Source: Oribacterium parvum (lineage in GTDB: Bacteria > Bacillota > Clostridia > Lachnospirales > Lachnospiraceae). From it: a DNA stretch of 9,732 nucleotides. A program made the position numbers and the translations under genes. The notes below the pieces were generated by a model, which was given only the letters and a program-made list of their open reading frames with translations, searched no databases and was not told where the DNA came from. Shown here in pieces: positions 1 to 6,850 of this stretch. Numbering within the stretch: the first letter of the stretch is position 1; every line of letters starts with the position of its first letter. The DNA is taken from contig CALIEL010000044.1 in NCBI GenBank assembly GCA_938022235.1, forward strand, positions 1-9,732, written 5' to 3'.

Positions 1-1209
1 CCCCTTTTGGCGATTATAGCCATGGCCCGCACGGAATCTGCCAGTATGGCGGAGTTGGCTTCTAAAGGTGGAAAAAACTTTTCCACCTTTTTTTCCTGTC
101 TTCTTTATCTTTGTATCGGACCCCTGTTTGCCATTCCCAGAACCGCCTCAGTTTCCTTTCAAGTGGGGCTTTATCCCTTTATCGGAGAAGCCCATCAGAG
201 ACCGGGACTGCTGATTTTCACCCTACTCTTCTTTTTGGCGGCGCTGTATTTTTCCCTGCGACCGGGAAATATCCTGACCTATGTGGGGAAAATTCTGAAT
301 CCGCTCTTTCTCTTCTTTTTGGGGATTCTTTTGCTTACGGCCTTTCTGCATCCTATGGGGAGCATTCAAAGCCTCCCTCCCACAGAAGAATATGCGAAAA
401 ACAGCTTTGTCACCGGACTTTTAGAGGGCTACAACACCCTGGATGTGGTGGGGGCTCTGGCCTTTGGTAACATTTTGATTGAGACCATTAAAAATCGAGG
501 AGCAATGGACGGAAAGGAGGTCTCTCGCTTAAGTATTATTTCCGGAAGCATTACTACGGCAATGATGGCAATCGTCTATTTTGCTTTGGCCTTTACCGGA
601 GCGGGCAGCAGAAGTCTTTTTTCTTTGCAGGCTAATGGAGGAGACATCCTGCATTCTGTTTCCACCCATTACTTTCCGCGATTTGGCGGCATTCTGTTGG
701 GAATTATCATTTGCCTTTCCTGTTTAAAAACGGCAGTGGGGCTGATTACCTCCACCAGTCTGGCTTTTGCTGAAATGTTCCCTAAAGGTCTTCCCTATAA
801 AAAGCTTGTGCTTTTGTTTACCTTCTTCTCCTTTGCCATTTCCAACCTAGGCTTAAGCAGAATTATCCAATATACCGTTCCGGCGCTTTATTTTATTTAT
901 CCCATGAGTATAGTGCTGATATTGCTTTGTCTGATTGGAGAGCATTTTCGGTTTGAAAAAAAGATTTTCCAAACCGCCCTTTATGTTACCGCGCCCTTTG
1001 CCCTTTTGGATGCCTACAAGGCGTTGCCGAAGGAGCTGCTTGCAGGGATTCCTTTTCATGAGAAGATGATGAAGCTTCTTTCCCACATCCCTCTTTTTTC
1101 TATTGGGATGGGCTGGATTTTACCGGCAGTTTTGGCCTTTCTCCTTTCTTTCCTTTTTTGGAAAATGCGTGAGAAAAATAGCAGAAAAAATAGCGGAAGG
1201 AATCCTTAA
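1..1209 (+). CDS. brnQ: Branched-chain amino acid carrier BrnQ (5' end outside window)
   Basis: This is a sodium-coupled carrier of the LIVCS/BrnQ family, which imports leucine, isoleucine and valine across the cytoplasmic membrane. The reading frame is open to the left edge, so the gene is cut by the window. By comparison with remembered BrnQ proteins, roughly the first 55-60 residues are missing, and the TTG at position 7 is not the real start. Family signatures are clear: GPLFAIPRTASVSF near visible residue 40, then an NGGDILH-like stretch, a LKTAVGL segment and SNLGLSRIIQ with a following IYP motif, all in the expected order. The protein is a chain of hydrophobic membrane segments ending in a short basic tail rich in Lys, Arg and Asn. 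It is separated from the next gene by a terminator and a promoter, so it is a separate transcription unit from the polysaccharide genes. The family assignment is firm; substrate preference among the branched-chain amino acids is inferred. Confidence 0.93.
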   Translation, partial: PLLAIIAMARTESASMAELASKGGKNFSTFFSCLLYLCIGPLFAIPRTASVSFQVGLYPFIGEAHQRPGLLIFTLLFFLAALYFSLRPGNILTYVGKILNPLFLFFLGILLLTAFLHPMGSIQSLPPTEEYAKNSFVTGLLEGYNTLDVVGALAFGNILIETIKNRGAMDGKEVSRLSIISGSITTAMMAIVYFALAFTGAGSRSLFSLQANGGDILHSVSTHYFPRFGGILLGIIICLSCLKTAVGLITSTSLAFAEMFPKGLPYKKLVLLFTFFSFAISNLGLSRIIQYTVPALYFIYPMSIVLILLCLIGEHFRFEKKIFQTALYVTAPFALLDAYKALPKELLAGIPFHEKMMKLLSHIPLFSIGMGWILPAVLAFLLSFLFWKMREKNSRKNSGRNP

Positions 1210-1234
1210 AGATATCTTTCCGCTGTTATTTTCT
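1192..1234 (+). terminator. Hairpin terminator containing the brnQ stop codon
   Basis: AGCGGAAGGA (1192-1201) pairs with TCTTTCCGCT (1215-1224) in a 10-bp stem with one G-U pair. A short inner ATC/GAT helix is possible, and a T-rich GTTATTTTCT follows. An A-rich run precedes the left arm, so the hairpin may work in both directions. The brnQ TAA (1207-1209) lies in the apical part of the hairpin, so ribosomes finishing brnQ would cover it. Confidence 0.6.
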
Positions 1235-1244
1235 AAGGACTCTG

Positions 1245-1253
1245 TGCTATACT
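1245..1253 (+). promoter_or_regulatory. Extended -10 promoter for the rfbF cluster
   Basis: TGCTATACT is a good extended -10 element (TGn followed by TATACT), 28 bases before the rfbF ATG. No convincing -35 box is found at 17-18 bases spacing (GTTATT or TGTTAT), which is common for extended -10 promoters. Initiation would be expected near 1260, giving a leader of only about 20 bases that carries the AAAGGA ribosome binding site (1268-1273). Confidence 0.5.
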
Positions 1254-1281
1254 CTAAAGAAAAAAAGAAAGGACGGAAGAC

Positions 1282-2052
1282 ATGAAGGTTGTTCTTCTTG
1301 CAGGAGGCTTAGGTACCAGAATTTCGGAGGAATCCCATTTAAAGCCGAAGCCCATGATTGAAATCGGAGAAATGCCTATTTTATGGCATATCATGAAATA
1401 TTATTCTTCCTACGGCTTTAAGGAATTTATTATTTTGGCAGGCTATAAGCAGTACCTGATTAAGGAATACTTTGCCAACTATTTCCTGCACAATGCGGAC
1501 ATTACCTTTGACATGGGAAAGAATACCATGGAGGTTCACAATAGCGAGGCGGAGGACTGGAAGGTAACCGTGGTGGATACCGGCCTTCACACCATGACCG
1601 GCGGAAGATTAAAGCGGGTGGAAAAATACTTAAAGCATGAGCCTTTTATGCTGACCTATGGAGACGGAGTTTCCGATGTGAATCTGGAGGCTCTTTTGGA
1701 CTTCCATAAAAAGCATGGCAAGCCGGCAACCATCAGCATGGTAAACCTTGCTCAGCAAAAGGGAGTTTTGGATGTGGATGCCGAAGGGCAGATTCGTTCT
1801 TTCCGGGAGAAGGAAGAAAAGGACGGCGCGGTGATTAACGGAGGCTTTATGGTGCTGGAGCCGGAAATCTTTGACTATCTTCAGGACGACAATACCATCT
1901 TGGAGCAAAGCCCCATGCAGAATCTTGCAGCGGAAGGCAAACTGATGGGCTATTATCATGACGGCTTCTGGCAGTGCATGGATACCCAGAGAGAGAAGAA
2001 GCTTTTGGAAGATTTGTGGGCAAGCGGCAAGGCGCCCTGGAAGCGTTGGTAG
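1282..2052 (+). CDS. rfbF: Glucose-1-phosphate cytidylyltransferase (RfbF)
   Basis: This cytoplasmic enzyme joins CTP and glucose 1-phosphate to give CDP-glucose and pyrophosphate, the entry step to CDP-activated deoxysugars. The 256 residues match the family's usual length of about 257. The N-terminal nucleotidyltransferase signature LAGGLGTR is at residues 6-13, followed by KPKPMIEIG (21-29). The RfbF-typical motifs KEYFANYFLH (61-70), DTGLHTMTGGRLKRV (99-113), TYGDGVSDV (125-133, including the metal-binding Asp), INGGF (185-189) and DGFWQCMDT (227-235) follow in order, with the characteristic end SGKAPWK. The ATG has AAAGGA eight bases upstream. The gene opens a cluster with rfbG, which consumes its product; 95 bases separate the two. 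The closest alternative, a glucose-1-phosphate thymidylyl- or uridylyltransferase, does not share the FANYF and TMTGGRLKR motifs. Confidence 0.95.
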   Translation: MKVVLLAGGLGTRISEESHLKPKPMIEIGEMPILWHIMKYYSSYGFKEFIILAGYKQYLIKEYFANYFLHNADITFDMGKNTMEVHNSEAEDWKVTVVDTGLHTMTGGRLKRVEKYLKHEPFMLTYGDGVSDVNLEALLDFHKKHGKPATISMVNLAQQKGVLDVDAEGQIRSFREKEEKDGAVINGGFMVLEPEIFDYLQDDNTILEQSPMQNLAAEGKLMGYYHDGFWQCMDTQREKKLLEDLWASGKAPWKRW

Positions 2053-2147
2053 CAAGGGCTCTATAGCGTGTACGTTTGTCATGAATTGTTATTAGGAAAT
2101 CAGTAAATCAGTATAGGAAGTATCGGCTTTAAGGGAGTAGGGGGCAA

Positions 2148-3248
2148 ATGCATTTTCAAGAATTAAAAGCCTTTTATCAGGGGAAGAAAGTATTTTTAAC
2201 AGGCCACACCGGTTTTAAAGGGGCGTGGCTTAGTTTGATTTTGCAAATGATGGGAGCGGAATGCACCGGCTATGCTCTAAAGGAAGAGCCGGGGGCCCTA
2301 TTTTCCCTCCTGAATTTAGAAAAAGGAATGCATTCTATCGAGGGAGATGTGCGGGATTATGACCATTTAAGGAAGGCGATGCAGGAGGCGGAGCCGGAAT
2401 TGGTTTTCCACTTGGCGGCACAGCCCCTGGTGCGGGAATCCTATCTGTTCCCCAGAGAAACCTACGAGACCAATGTGATGGGAACGGTGAATCTTCTGGA
2501 AGCGGTACGGCATTGTCCCTCTGTTCGTTCCGTATTAAATGTTACTACGGACAAGGTTTACGAGAATCCGGACCAGGAGGGACACGCCTTTATGGAGGAG
2601 GAGAAGCTGGACGGACACGATCCCTATTCCAACTCCAAGTCTTGCTCGGAGCTGGTAACCCATAGCTATCAGAAGTCCTTCTTTTCCGAGGATTCCGCCT
2701 ACGGGAAAGGCAAAAGCTTTCTTCCGCGGATTTCCACCGCAAGAGCCGGAAATGTCATCGGGGGAGGGGATTTTGCCAAGGATCGTATTATCCCGGACTG
2801 TGTACGGAAGAGCATTAAGGGAGAGCCCATCGGCATTCGAAATCCCTATTCCGTCCGCCCCTATGAGCATGTATTGGAGCCTTTGTTTGTCTATCTGGAA
2901 ATCGTGGCAAGACAGGCAAAGGAAGAGGGAAAGCAATTTGCCGGCTATTACAATGTGGGGCCGGAGCTTTCCGATGCCATTACCACAGGAGCCTTGGCAG
3001 AGCTTTTCGTGGAGTTCTGGGGAGAGAATGCAAGCTGGGAGAATCAGGCGGAGCCCAATGCTCCCCATGAAGCGGGATTTTTACAGTTAAGCACGGAGAA
3101 GTTAAAGAAAGTCTTTGGCTGGAAGCCCCGTTATACCGTGAAGGAAGCGGTGGAGAAAACCGTGGATTGGTATAAGGCATGGCACAGAGGAGAAGACTTA
3201 CGGAAGTTTTCCGAAGCACAGATTTTGGCCTTTGCCTCGGAGCAATGA
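2148..3248 (+). CDS. rfbG: CDP-glucose 4,6-dehydratase (RfbG)
   Basis: This NAD-dependent extended short-chain dehydrogenase/reductase converts CDP-glucose to CDP-4-keto-6-deoxyglucose. The Rossmann nucleotide loop is GHTGFKG (19-25), followed by acidic GDVRD (66-70) and the family's HLAAQPLVRESY (88-99). The catalytic set is visible: TTDKVYEN (133-140, with the Thr-Asp-Lys triad typical of dehydratases), Tyr160 and Lys164 in YSNSK. The sugar-nucleotide region ARAGNVIGGGDFA (198-210) and RPYEHVLEP (237-245) also fit. At 366 residues it is slightly longer than common homologues of about 355-360. AGGGGG lies three bases before the ATG and GGGAG ten bases before it. Pairing with rfbF makes the assignment secure. 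No rfbH or CDP-sugar reductase or epimerase follows here, so the final deoxysugar (for example paratose, abequose or tyvelose type) cannot be named. Confidence 0.95.
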   Translation: MHFQELKAFYQGKKVFLTGHTGFKGAWLSLILQMMGAECTGYALKEEPGALFSLLNLEKGMHSIEGDVRDYDHLRKAMQEAEPELVFHLAAQPLVRESYLFPRETYETNVMGTVNLLEAVRHCPSVRSVLNVTTDKVYENPDQEGHAFMEEEKLDGHDPYSNSKSCSELVTHSYQKSFFSEDSAYGKGKSFLPRISTARAGNVIGGGDFAKDRIIPDCVRKSIKGEPIGIRNPYSVRPYEHVLEPLFVYLEIVARQAKEEGKQFAGYYNVGPELSDAITTGALAELFVEFWGENASWENQAEPNAPHEAGFLQLSTEKLKKVFGWKPRYTVKEAVEKTVDWYKAWHRGEDLRKFSEAQILAFASEQ

Positions 3249-3291
3249 GAGTAAAGCTATTTTAGGGTAAAAACCGTAGAAAGGGTAGGGT

Positions 3292-4125
3292 ATGGATTTA
3301 GCGGAAAAGCAGAGGCGGGGCTTCGCCATTTTGGAGGAGATTCACCGTATTTGTGAAAAACATAAAATCAGCTACCGCTTAGATTCGGGAACCCTGCTGG
3401 GAGCCATTCGCCATGAAGGCTTTATCCCCTGGGATGATGATGTGGATCTTTGCTTTTTACGGGAGGAATGGGAAAAGTTTGAAAGGGTGGCGAAGGATGA
3501 ACTTTCGGAAAACTTTGCTTTACTCATGCCTAACAGCTATAGAAATGGTCGTTCCTTTTACGACTTTGTGCCCCGTGTGGTGGATCTTAACAGCAAAAGA
3601 AGGGAAGTTGAGGGAGAAGAGGATGCCTTTTATGAAGGAAAGCTGAATCATCTTTGGGTGGACTGCTTCATTTTGGATGACTGCCCGAGAAATGCCTTTT
3701 TAGATAAGCTGTATCGTTTTCGACAGCAGATGATTTTCGGCCTGGCCATGGGACATCGGAGGAAGCTGGATTTTCAGAAGTATTCTCCAATGGCAAAGCT
3801 TTTTGTGGCGGTTCTTGCCACTTTGGGAAAATGCTTTCCCCTGCCCTTTCTTTTTTCTTTGCAGGACAGATGGGCTCAGGGAGCAAGAAGAGAAAAGAGC
3901 CAAAGAAGAGGAGAGGATTTCCTGTATTTTTCCAACTATCAGCCGGATTTCCAGTATTGTAAAGTGCAATACAGCTGGGAAGAGCCGGTGCAGTATAAGC
4001 CCTTTGCCGGAAAGGAATTTCCGGTGCCGAAAGACTTCGATAGTGTGCTGAAGATGCTATATGGAGATTATATGACACCGCCGAAGAAAGAAGAGCAGGT
4101 ACCTAGCCACGAGGAAATGATTTAA
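3292..4125 (+). CDS. LicD family phosphotransferase
   Basis: LicD/fukutin-related proteins transfer a phospho-alcohol or phosphocholine group from a CDP-linked donor to a sugar on a surface glycan or teichoic acid. The 277 residues carry the family's hallmark near the N terminus: DSGTLLGAIRHEG (31-43) followed by PWDDDVDL (46-53), whose acidic cluster is the metal/catalytic site of this nucleotidyltransferase fold. A second conserved block, LWVDCFILDD, is at 121-130. The C terminus has the usual LKMLYGDYMTPP (253-264). No signal peptide is seen; a hydrophobic stretch near 168-190 could touch the membrane. The ATG is preceded by AAGGG, and rfbG ends only 43 bases upstream, so cotranscription is likely. 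The donor is unknown: phosphocholine is the best-known case, but the neighbouring genes make a CDP-sugar, which is a possible alternative. The family is certain, the substrate is not. Confidence 0.88.
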   Translation: MDLAEKQRRGFAILEEIHRICEKHKISYRLDSGTLLGAIRHEGFIPWDDDVDLCFLREEWEKFERVAKDELSENFALLMPNSYRNGRSFYDFVPRVVDLNSKRREVEGEEDAFYEGKLNHLWVDCFILDDCPRNAFLDKLYRFRQQMIFGLAMGHRRKLDFQKYSPMAKLFVAVLATLGKCFPLPFLFSLQDRWAQGARREKSQRRGEDFLYFSNYQPDFQYCKVQYSWEEPVQYKPFAGKEFPVPKDFDSVLKMLYGDYMTPPKKEEQVPSHEEMI

Positions 4126-4242
4126 GACGGTGAAGGGTAGAAGATCTTGCTAAAGTCGTTGAACAAAGATGGCTAAAAAGTTAGGACGGATAAAAGGCTC
4201 AAGAAAAATCATTTCAATGAGGGATTGTTTTAGAGAGAAGGG

Positions 4243-5202
4243 ATGAACTTGGAAAAGATTTGTAGTGTAATTGTTTCTGTATATAACGAGGAAGACAGCT
4301 TGGAGCAGTTTTACCAGCATTGCAGTCAGTCTTGTGAAAAATTACAGGAGCTGGGCTATGGCTATGAAATTGTCTTTGTCAATGACGGTTCTCAGGATAA
4401 AAGTGCCATTCTCTTAGAGGATTTTGCAGAGAGAGACAAGGAACACGTGCGGGTATTGTCTTTTTCCCGGAACTTCGGCCATGAGGCGGCTATGACCGCA
4501 GGCCTGGACCATGCCAAGGGAGATTTCCTGGTCTTTATGGATGCGGATTTACAGCATCCCCCTGAACTGATTTCCGAAATGCTGAAAAAGTCGGAGGAGG
4601 GCTATCAGGTGGTGTCCATGGTGCGTACCAAGAATCCTTCCGCAGGCCTTGTGAAAAATGTTACCTCCGCCCTGTTTTACTGGATTTTAAACCATGTTTC
4701 TCCGGTGCATTTTGAGGAAAATGCCTCCGACTTCTTCGGCATTTCCAAAAAGGTGCAGCAGGTTTTAAAGAAGCATTATCGGGAAAAGGTCCGTTATCTT
4801 CGGGGCTTTGTCCAGTCCGTAGGCTTTCCCAAAACCAGCATTCGCTATGAGGCGGCGGCAAGACAGGCGGGACAAAGTCATTATTCTTTGGGCAAGCTTT
4901 GGCAGTTTTCCAAAAACACCCTCTTTACCTTTTCCAACCTTCCCTTACAGCTCGGAATTTTTGCGGCCATTTGCAGCGGCGGACTGGGAACCCTGCTTTT
5001 GATTTACACCCTTTTAACCAGAAAGGGCGCCCCCTCCGGCTATGCCACCATCGTGGTGGTGCTTTGCTTTATGTTTGCGGTGCTCTTTTTCGTCATCGGA
5101 ATTATTGGGGAATATATCGCTATTCTCTTTGAAGAACTGAAGGATAGACCTCTATACATTTTATCGGATAGTAAAAATATCGAGGAGGATTCTGAAGTCT
5201 AG
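4243..5202 (+). CDS. GT2 glycosyltransferase with two C-terminal membrane segments (GtrB/DPM1-like)
   Basis: This is a family 2 glycosyltransferase of the type that moves a sugar from a nucleotide donor to undecaprenyl phosphate on the cytoplasmic face (GtrB, ArnC and DPM1 relatives). The GT-A fold begins with IVSVYNEED (10-18), followed by NDGS (47-50), SRNFGHEAAMTAGLDHA (75-91) and the metal-binding DADLQHPPE (100-108). RYLRGFVQSVGF (184-195) and QSHYSLGKL (211-219) are also typical. Two hydrophobic segments at about 234-258 and 267-297 form the membrane anchor, and the length of 319 residues is normal. The GAAGGG purine run directly abuts the ATG, which is an unusually short spacing; the TTG at codon 3 (4249) would be better spaced and is an alternative start. 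The gene sits 117 bases after the LicD gene and probably ends the polysaccharide unit. The sugar it transfers is not determinable. Confidence 0.9.
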   Translation: MNLEKICSVIVSVYNEEDSLEQFYQHCSQSCEKLQELGYGYEIVFVNDGSQDKSAILLEDFAERDKEHVRVLSFSRNFGHEAAMTAGLDHAKGDFLVFMDADLQHPPELISEMLKKSEEGYQVVSMVRTKNPSAGLVKNVTSALFYWILNHVSPVHFEENASDFFGISKKVQQVLKKHYREKVRYLRGFVQSVGFPKTSIRYEAAARQAGQSHYSLGKLWQFSKNTLFTFSNLPLQLGIFAAICSGGLGTLLLIYTLLTRKGAPSGYATIVVVLCFMFAVLFFVIGIIGEYIAILFEELKDRPLYILSDSKNIEEDSEV

Positions 5203-5255
5203 AAGTATCGATATACAGACGAAGGACAGTTTGGGATTTGAAAAAAAGAACCTGT

Positions 5256-5410
5256 CAGTTTTCGGCAATACAGGTCTGAAAGAGGGGTAGTCTGAGCCCG
5301 CCGGTACTTGTGAAAAACGAAGGAACTGAAGTTTTTCGCTTAGTATCCGATGCGGAGGCGAAGTTAGCGGGAGCGTGCCTTGATTCCAGACCTATACTGC
5401 TGAAAAACCG
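5256..5410 (+). repeat. Structured intergenic element, copy 1 (related to 9410-9569)
   Basis: Outer arms 5256-5280 and 5384-5410 pair over about 25 bases with a few mismatches and one or two bulged bases, centred on GGTCTG/CAGACC. Inside are TCTGAGCCC (5291-5299), a hairpin and a second core. The hairpin has GTGAAAAAC (5310-5318) paired to GTTTTTCGC (5331-5339), extended below a small internal loop by TACT/AGTA (5305-5308/5342-5345). The core at 5357-5379 is closed by AGGC/GCCT and contains a GC-GGGA-GC GNRA-type loop. The same cores recur in copy 2 in opposite orientation: TCTGAGCCC is identical and the 23-base core differs at two positions. The element fills most of the 356-base gap between the glycosyltransferase gene and mglB, and ends before the mgl promoter. 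TTTTATTTG follows the right arm, so it might also stop transcription from upstream. I do not recognise an Rfam or IS family; it could be a non-coding RNA or a hairpin-type non-autonomous mobile repeat. Confidence 0.7.
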
Positions 5411-5440
5411 TTTTATTTGTAGAAAAACACCAAACTTCCG

Positions 5441-5462
5441 AATTCTAAAAAATTCTAAGAAT
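5441..5462. repeat. Short AT-rich direct and inverted repeat upstream of the mgl promoter
   Basis: AATTCTAA occurs twice with two bases between (5441-5448 and 5451-5458). The second copy is part of the perfect palindrome ATTCTAAGAAT (5452-5462). It lies about 40 bases before the -10 box, a position suited to an activator or repressor, but such AT-rich words also arise by chance. No known regulator motif is recognised. Confidence 0.25.
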
Positions 5463-5479
5463 GAAAGAAGAAAACTCTA

Positions 5480-5508
5480 TTTTTTTTTAAAAAAAGAAAA
5501 GCTATAAT
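5480..5508 (+). promoter_or_regulatory. Probable mglBAC promoter
   Basis: A consensus TATAAT (5503-5508) stands 50 bases before the mglB ATG. The base run 17 bases upstream is only TTTTTT, so the -35 box is poor, and a T-run followed by an A-run at 5480-5500 may act as an upstream bendable element. A weak -35 is compatible with activator dependence, which is usual for sugar importers, but no activator site can be named. Confidence 0.5.
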
Positions 5509-5529
5509 CCTCCTTGTTAATAAACATAA

Positions 5530-5553
5530 TCGAAAGTTATTTCGAACAGGAGG
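5530..5553 (+). promoter_or_regulatory. Leader palindrome next to the mglB ribosome binding site
   Basis: TCGAAA (5530-5535) and TTTCGA (5540-5545) form a perfect 6-bp inverted repeat around GTTA. It ends two bases before the AGGAGG Shine-Dalgarno (5548-5553), which is five bases from the ATG at 5559. In RNA it would be a small hairpin beside the ribosome binding site; in DNA, about 20 bases past the expected transcription start, it could be an operator. The strong AGGAGG decides the mglB start. Confidence 0.4.
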
Positions 5554-5558
5554 AAAAA

Positions 5559-6668
5559 ATGAAAAGAATTTTAAGCACTTTAACAGTATCCGCATTGGCC
5601 GTATCTATGTTAGCTGCATGTGGCAGCAGCAATGCCGGAAAGACCACTACCGCAGCTGCTGAGCAGAAGGAAAGTGCAAAAGAGACAGAGAAGGCGATGG
5701 AAGGAACCAAGGCCGCTGTGGAAGAAATGAGCGGAGACTTCAGCGACAAGAAGGTTGGCGTATGTATCTATCAGTTCTCTGATAACTTCATGACCCTCTT
5801 CCGTACAGAGCTGGAGAACTATCTTGTATCCAAGGGATTCAAGAAAGAGAACATTAAGATTATGGATGGTGCCAACGACCAGGCTACACAGACCAACCAG
5901 ATCGAGAACTTCATCACCGACAAGGTAGACGTTTTGATTGTTAACCCTGTTAACTCTTCCTCTGCTGCAACCATCACCGATAAGGTGCAGGCTGCCGGAA
6001 TCCCATTGGTTTACATCAACAGAGAGCCGGATCAGGACGAAGAGAAGAGATGGGAAGAGAAGAACTGGGATGTAACCTATGTAGGTTGTGACGCTCGTCA
6101 GTCCGGAACCTTCCAGGGAGAAATCATTTCCGCTGTTGGAATGGACAAGCTGGATATGAACGGAAACGGAAAAGTTGACTACATCATGATTAAGGGCGAC
6201 CCTGAGAACATCGATGCACAGTACAGAACAGAGTTCTCCGTTAAGGCATTACAGGATGCCGGAATGGAAGTAAATAAGTTAGACGAGCAGGTTGGTAACT
6301 GGGATCAGGCTCTTGCACAGTCTTTGGTTGCTAACGCATTGGCAAAGAACGGTAAGGATATCGAGGTTGTTTTCTGTAACAACGACTCCATGGCTCTTGG
6401 TGCTTTACAGGCTATTCAGGCAGCAGGAAGAACCGTTGGAAAGGATATCTACTTAGTAGGTGTTGACGCTCTTGAGGAAGCTTGCCAGAATGTATTGGCA
6501 GGAACACAGACCGGAACCGTATTTAATGACTTCCTTACACAGTCCCACGCAGCAGGAGATGCAGCAATCAACTACCTCGGCGGTAAGGGAAATGATCACT
6601 ACATCGGTTGTGACTATGTAAAGGTTACCAAGGACAACGCACAGGACGTATTAAATCTCTTAAAGTAA
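5559..6668 (+). CDS. mglB: Galactose/glucose-binding lipoprotein MglB
   Basis: This is the substrate-binding lipoprotein of the Mgl ABC importer, held on the outer face of the membrane. The chosen start gives 369 residues with a type II signal peptide: MKR, a hydrophobic stretch and lipobox LAAC with Cys21, then a Ser/Thr/Ala/Glu/Lys-rich linker to about residue 60. An upstream ATG at 5514 would put charged residues ahead of the signal and lacks a good ribosome site. The mature part aligns with E. coli MglB from memory: D75 and F77 (D14, F16), N129 (N91), D219 and R223 (D154, R158), W248 (W183), N275 (N211), D303 (D236) and N323 (N256) are all sugar contacts. The calcium loop DMNGNGKVD (199-207) and the distant Glu269 are conserved. 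One contact differs: N217 stands where E. coli has His152. Codons such as AAC, AAG, GAG and TTC dominate more than in the neighbouring genes, consistent with high expression. mglA and mglC follow. Confidence 0.94.
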   Translation: MKRILSTLTVSALAVSMLAACGSSNAGKTTTAAAEQKESAKETEKAMEGTKAAVEEMSGDFSDKKVGVCIYQFSDNFMTLFRTELENYLVSKGFKKENIKIMDGANDQATQTNQIENFITDKVDVLIVNPVNSSSAATITDKVQAAGIPLVYINREPDQDEEKRWEEKNWDVTYVGCDARQSGTFQGEIISAVGMDKLDMNGNGKVDYIMIKGDPENIDAQYRTEFSVKALQDAGMEVNKLDEQVGNWDQALAQSLVANALAKNGKDIEVVFCNNDSMALGALQAIQAAGRTVGKDIYLVGVDALEEACQNVLAGTQTGTVFNDFLTQSHAAGDAAINYLGGKGNDHYIGCDYVKVTKDNAQDVLNLLK

Positions 6669-6771
6669 TAAGATTTGCAGGAAAACTTTTTCAAAGCATG
6701 GATTATCAGGAAAATGGAGATTTGCTAAAGAAATAGGAGCAGAAAACATTTTCCCAATACAGAACGAATTT

Positions 6772-6815
6772 GGGGAGTGCAGATGCATTGTGTATTTGCC
6801 TCCCCGATTGTTTTT
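6772..6815 (+). terminator. Strong hairpin between mglB and mglA (attenuator or mRNA stabiliser)
   Basis: GGGGAG (6772-6777) pairs with CTCCCC (6800-6805). Above a bulged T, GCAGATGCA (6779-6787) pairs with TGTATTTGC (6791-6799), including two G-U pairs, around a TTG loop. The result is 15 bp with a single bulge. Five T's (6811-6815) come only after GATTG, so this is not an ideal terminator. In sugar ABC operons such hairpins commonly keep the binding-protein mRNA more abundant than the distal genes, and that is the likely role here. Confidence 0.6.
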
Positions 6816-6850
6816 CATTCCGAGAGTAGTGTGAAGAAATGGAGGAGGAA

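Noticed and set aside
1630..2082. 150-residue minus-strand open frame opposite rfbF
   Set aside because: It is the shadow of a well-conserved gene and has no family motifs or ribosome site.
2535..3068. 177-residue minus-strand open frame opposite rfbG
   Set aside because: It mirrors the conserved rfbG sequence; no independent coding signal is visible.
4159..4187. Possible promoter (TTGAAC, then TAGGAC) before the GT2 gene
   Set aside because: The -10 candidate is too far from consensus to support a separate transcription unit.
5310..5507. A possible 65-residue open reading frame in the gap before mglB
   Set aside because: It lies largely within structured element copy 1, has no ribosome binding site, starts at a non-ATG codon, and its composition (poly-Phe/Lys end from T and A runs) is not protein-like.
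5514..5558. Upstream ATG at 5514 as the mglB start
   Set aside because: It would add 15 residues with several acidic ones before the signal peptide, and lies at the expected transcription start with no ribosome site; ATG 5559 has AGGAGG at five bases and a proper lipoprotein signal.
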